Source: Bacteroidota bacterium
GTDB lineage: Bacteria; Bacteroidota; Bacteroidia; UKL13-3
DNA length: 48,069 nt
Direction: 5' to 3'
Assembly (NCBI GenBank): GCA_025359805.1
Contig: JANYDU010000041.1
Location: forward strand, 1-48,069
How positions within the stretch are numbered: the first letter of the stretch is position 1; each line of letters starts with the position of its first letter. Shown here in pieces: positions 44,828 to 48,069 of the stretch. The notes beneath the pieces were generated by a model. The model had not been told where the DNA came from and searched no databases. It saw only the letters and a list, made by a program, of their open reading frames with translations. The translations under genes and the position numbers were made by a program.

Positions 44828-47797
44828 TTAATCTTCGCAATGATAATTTTCGTCTTCGCGCGAAATTTTTTTCTCTACTTTTTCTCCGTTTTGTTTTGCC
44901 GAAATTAGTTTTTGAATAAGTCGTTGGCGTTCCTTTCTAAATTCTTCACGAAGCATTTTATCTTTCTCTAAACTATAATAACAAATACCGTCAACATAGG
45001 TGTATTCTGGTTTTGCATAAATGCTCAACGGGTTATCCGTCCACAAAACCAAATCGGCATCTTTCCCTACTTTTATACTTCCTAATTTACTATCAAGATG
45101 GAGCATTTTTGCAGGGTTAAGTGTAACCATTTTCCAAGCTTCTTCTTCACTTACGTTTCCATATTTAATAATTTTTGCTGCTTCTTGATTTAATCTTCTT
45201 CCCATTTCGGCATCATCAGAATTAATGGCTACCGTTAATCCTACTTTATTCATTATAGCGGCATTATATGGAATGGCTTCCATCACCTCATATTTATAAG
45301 CCCACCAATCGGCAAATGTGGATGCGTTTACACCATGCTTTTTCATTTTATCTGCTACTTTGTATCCTTCTAAAATATGGGTAAAGGTATTCACTTTAAA
45401 TCCCATCGAATCGGCAACGTGCATCAACATATTAATTTCACTTTGCACATAACTATGGCATGTGATAAATCTTTTTTTGTTTAAGATTTCAACCAACGCA
45501 TCCAATTCTAAATCTCTTCTCGTGGTTGCATCAATTTTTAATTTTTGTTCATATTCTTTGGCTCTAATAAATCCATCATACATCACTTGTTCAACTCCCA
45601 TGCGGGTTTGCGGATAACGAGTTGTTGCTCTATCGCCCCAATTACTTTGTTTCACATTTTCTCCTAATGCAAATTTGATAAACTGATCTGCGCCTTCAAT
45701 TTTCATTTTTTCGGGTGATAATCCCCAACGTAATTTTACCAAAGCGCTTTGCCCTCCAATTGGATTTGCCGAACCATGTAATAATTGTGATGAAGTTACT
45801 CCACCTGCAAGTTGGCGGTAAATATTTATGTCTTCGCTATACACTGCATCACCAATTCTTACTTCACTTGTAACAGCTTGCGTTCCCTCATTTACACCGT
45901 TGGTAATGGCAATATGAGAATGTTCGTCAATAATTCCGTTGGTTAAATGTTTTCCTGTTGCATCAATTTCTTTAGCTCCGTTTAACTTTAAATTTTTCCC
46001 AATAGCTACAATTTTTCCTCCTTGAATAGCAACATCTGTTTCTTTTAAAATGCCCCCATTTTCATTACTCCAAACGGTTGCATTTCTAAATAAAACAGTT
46101 TCGGTTTGAGGTGGATTTTTCCAACCAAAATCTGTAAAAGGATAGACCACTTCGCCCAAAATAATTGCTTTAGTTGTATCACTTTTTTTAGGTTGAGATT
46201 TAATACTATCCAAATATACTGCAACAAAATTTTCGGTTGAACCATCTATCATGGTGGCTTTTCCATTCAATTGCTTGAGTTGATAAGGAAATGTGTTGGT
46301 GTCTTTTTGTTCAACCCAAGCATTAATTCGAATAATGCCTTCCGATTTTTTATCGGGTTTAAATGAAATGTTGAACATATTAAATTGCTCTGATAAATTG
46401 GCTTTGATGGTATCTTTTCCAATGAGGGATAAAATTGGTTTGCTTAATTCGCCTTCAATTTTTAATATATAGTTTTCAAATCCTTTTAATTGTAGAGAAT
46501 AATTTCCTTGAGTTTTTAATTCTTTATTTTCGTTGATAAAATATTTTTTTCCGTTGCTCCATGTTTCTAATATCATTGATTCTTTGTCAAAAATATTTCC
46601 ACTACATACAATAAAATTAGATAGCATTCCTTTTTTTAATGCGCCCATTTCATTTTCTACTTTAATAAATTTTGCAGGTGTTGCGGTTAGTGCTTTTAAT
46701 GCAATTCTTTCATCCAAACCGTATTGAACCGCTTTGCGTAAATTTTTCAAAAACTCATTTGCATTTTCACAACCGCTCATCGTAAAAGCAAATTCAATTT
46801 GTTTTTTTGATAATGCAAAAGCATTTGCTGGAGCCATTTCCCAATGTTTTATATCAGCTGTTGAAACATTTGCAGCATCAAATGGGTCATCTACATCAAC
46901 CGCTTTGGGAAAATTAATTGGGATGATAAGAGGCAAATTTGTACTCTTAATTTCATCGGCACGTTGGTACTCATCACCCACACCTTTAATAATATATTGT
47001 GTTCCAAATTCTTTGGCGATTTTATCGGCACGCAGTATTCCTAACTTATCATTTACTGCAAAAATTCCTCGCAATGTTTGTAATTGAGAAAATAATTCGA
47101 GCGAAATATTTTTTTCTTTGTTTTGCGTTTTATACCATTTAGCATCATAATAAGTTTGTCTTAACAATGCAATAGAACCCATTAATGAAGATGGATAATC
47201 TTGTGTAGATGAACCTTTATTAAATGAAAAGCCTGAGGTAACTTTTTCTTTGACAATCAATTCATGTTCTTTTCCTGAAGCCGTAAAAACCAACGCTGAT
47301 GTTCCTCTGCAAATACCATCTTGCAATCCTGTTACAACAGCTCCAAACCCTGCTTCACGAAATATTTTTGCTTTACTCTCATCTGCTGTAAATAGTATTG
47401 CTGCATCTGCTTCTGGTCGGATAGATTCGTTCCAATTATAGGCACCATTTTTATTTGAAATGAACTGTTGGAAGCCATTATTATTTTTTCTGTCTGAATT
47501 TAAACTTACACCATAGTTTGTATATAAATCAATAAATGCAGGATATATAAATCGACCTTTTATATCAATTATTTTTGCTTCTTTAGGAATTGAGATTCCT
47601 ACGCCAACGCCTTCTATTTTCCCATCTTTTATAATGAGTGTGGCTTTCTCTATTTTGGTTTGATAATCGATAAAAATAGTAGCATTTGTTAATGCATAAT
47701 AATTAAGTAAAATATTTTGCGGTCCATTTACAGGAAAAGTTGTTTGTGCACTTACAACGTGTGAAAACAATACAATAAGTGTGAATAATTTTTTCAT
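44828..47797 (-). CDS. secreted tandem amidohydrolase: degenerate N-terminal plus intact C-terminal module
   Basis: Starting at the ATG at 47797 the protein has 989 aa and a signal peptide ending SHVVSAQ. The frame opens 42 bp earlier, but those residues give no proper signal peptide. Two amidohydrolase modules are fused. The N-terminal one (about 35-410) lacks HxH (FIDLYTNYG) and the beta-8 Asp (FTMSG). The C-terminal one (about 570-960) is intact: H626-x-H628 (DEHSH), H781 (CHSY), H807 (THILEG) and D861 (NSDD), and resembles the imidazolonepropionase-like subgroup. The middle (about 430-560) is a beta-rich linker. The protein is expected in the periplasm; peptidase-like or hydantoin-type activity is possible but unproven. 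It is first in an operon with the 422-aa homologue and the Nudix gene. Confidence 0.85.
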   Translation of the reverse strand: MKKLFTLIVLFSHVVSAQTTFPVNGPQNILLNYYALTNATIFIDYQTKIEKATLIIKDGKIEGVGVGISIPKEAKIIDIKGRFIYPAFIDLYTNYGVSLNSDRKNNNGFQQFISNKNGAYNWNESIRPEADAAILFTADESKAKIFREAGFGAVVTGLQDGICRGTSALVFTASGKEHELIVKEKVTSGFSFNKGSSTQDYPSSLMGSIALLRQTYYDAKWYKTQNKEKNISLELFSQLQTLRGIFAVNDKLGILRADKIAKEFGTQYIIKGVGDEYQRADEIKSTNLPLIIPINFPKAVDVDDPFDAANVSTADIKHWEMAPANAFALSKKQIEFAFTMSGCENANEFLKNLRKAVQYGLDERIALKALTATPAKFIKVENEMGALKKGMLSNFIVCSGNIFDKESMILETWSNGKKYFINENKELKTQGNYSLQLKGFENYILKIEGELSKPILSLIGKDTIKANLSEQFNMFNISFKPDKKSEGIIRINAWVEQKDTNTFPYQLKQLNGKATMIDGSTENFVAVYLDSIKSQPKKSDTTKAIILGEVVYPFTDFGWKNPPQTETVLFRNATVWSNENGGILKETDVAIQGGKIVAIGKNLKLNGAKEIDATGKHLTNGIIDEHSHIAITNGVNEGTQAVTSEVRIGDAVYSEDINIYRQLAGGVTSSQLLHGSANPIGGQSALVKLRWGLSPEKMKIEGADQFIKFALGENVKQSNWGDRATTRYPQTRMGVEQVMYDGFIRAKEYEQKLKIDATTRRDLELDALVEILNKKRFITCHSYVQSEINMLMHVADSMGFKVNTFTHILEGYKVADKMKKHGVNASTFADWWAYKYEVMEAIPYNAAIMNKVGLTVAINSDDAEMGRRLNQEAAKIIKYGNVSEEEAWKMVTLNPAKMLHLDSKLGSIKVGKDADLVLWTDNPLSIYAKPEYTYVDGICYYSLEKDKMLREEFRKERQRLIQKLISAKQNGEKVEKKISREDENYHCED

Positions 47798-47850
47798 CGT
47801 TGGGCAAGATAAAGGTTTTGTAAAATTATTTTTAACCACCTATCAAAAAT

Positions 47851-47882
47851 AAAAAAGTCCGAAGGAATCTCCTTCGGACTTT
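47851..47882 (-). terminator. strong intrinsic terminator of the right-edge T9SS cargo gene
   Basis: A 13-pair perfect stem AAAGTCCGAAGGA / TCCTTCGGACTTT (47854-47866 with 47870-47882) with a three-base loop is followed on the minus strand by a T-rich run (TTTTTTATTTTT). It lies about 20 bp past the stop of the right-edge gene and separates it from the amidohydrolase operon. Confidence 0.9.
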
Positions 47883-47903
47883 GATAAAAAAGGATTCTAA
47901 ATT

Positions 47904-48069
47904 TTACCTCAATAGGGTAACAGAACCAGAGTATTTATAAGCTTTACCGCTAAAAGAAGTAGCATTTACTTGATAGATATAAACATCTTGTTGGCATGGT
48001 ACCCCACCAGCTTCCACATTATTCATGTTTCCATTCCAACCTATGTTGGCATCGTTACTATAAAATACT
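47904..48069 (-). CDS. C-terminus of a gliding-motility-associated / T9SS type-B cargo protein (partial)
   Basis: Only the last 54 residues are in the window; the rest lies beyond the right edge. They fit the C-terminal gliding-motility-associated domain (TIGR04131 type) that acts as a type-B sorting signal for the type IX secretion system. The pattern SNDANIGWNGNMNN (cf. N-D-P-x-x-G-W-D-G), PCQQDVYIYQVNA (cf. C-P-x-D-V-Y-V-Y) and the final YSGSVTLLR is characteristic. Such proteins are secreted adhesins or enzymes, often very large; nothing can be said of the main body. The gene ends with a strong intrinsic terminator. Confidence 0.85.
   Translation of the reverse strand, partial: VFYSNDANIGWNGNMNNVEAGGVPCQQDVYIYQVNATSFSGKAYKYSGSVTLLR

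Noticed and set aside
1..48069. CRISPR arrays, tRNA or rRNA genes, insertion sequences, prophage or defence islands
   Set aside because: I looked for regular spaced repeats, transposase or integrase frames and cloverleaf-like sequences and found none. The short intergenic word repeats have no spacers and no linked cas genes.

Overview
The window comes from a low-GC member of the Bacteroidota. Several independent signs agree. A gliding-motility-associated / type IX secretion (T9SS) C-terminal domain lies at the right edge, and a T9SS-cargo-like fragment lies at the left edge. RpoD is the short (287 aa) form lacking region 1.1. Many genes are preceded by the Bacteroidota -7 box TAnnTTTG rather than an E. 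coli-like -10, and Shine-Dalgarno sequences are nearly absent. MetH is split, FtcD is fused, and a thiamine TonB-receptor/PnuT pair is present. I cannot place it below phylum; a Chitinophagales/Sphingobacteriales/Flavobacteriales-type relative is plausible.

Layout. 1-344 holds a partial, start-less cargo fragment (-). 588-4833 (+) holds the N-terminal module of methionine synthase, a serine hydrolase, a 47-aa FeoB-associated Cys-rich membrane peptide and an APC amino-acid permease. 4971-9151 (-) holds the K+ transporter Kup and the RecQ helicase. 9359-13077 (+) is a compact run manC-ldcA-ftcD. 13100-17702 (-) holds a membrane VWA protein and pgk-vanZ-fabG. 17779-18228 (+) is a small lipoprotein. 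18241-21358 is a divergent thiamine locus: a TPP riboswitch with an intrinsic terminator in front of a TonB-dependent receptor (-), and pnuT (+). 21345-25086 (-) holds rpoD, two rhomboid proteases and an EEP-family hydrolase. 25284-29484 (-) holds an ABC exporter and feoAB. rbfA (+) and then sodA, tadA, and pdhA with a TPR membrane protein (-) follow. recF (+) precedes the rod-shape cluster mreB-mreC-mreD-mrdA-rodA (-). Then come a photolyase and an OmpA-family protein (+), an operon of two amidohydrolase-family secreted proteins plus a Nudix hydrolase (-), and finally the C-terminus of a T9SS type-B cargo (-).

Most genes are housekeeping. Coherent modules are elongation-specific wall synthesis (Mre/PBP2/RodA), ferrous iron uptake (FeoAB, with a distant FeoB-associated peptide) and thiamine acquisition (outer-membrane receptor under riboswitch control plus inner-membrane PnuT). 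I saw no tRNA, rRNA, CRISPR array, insertion sequence, prophage or recognisable defence system. I therefore do not claim a new system. The most interesting signals are regulatory (TPP terminator switch, extended -7 box, a leaderless promoter), an operon in which two of three amidohydrolase modules lack the metal-binding HxH, and several short intergenic word repeats.
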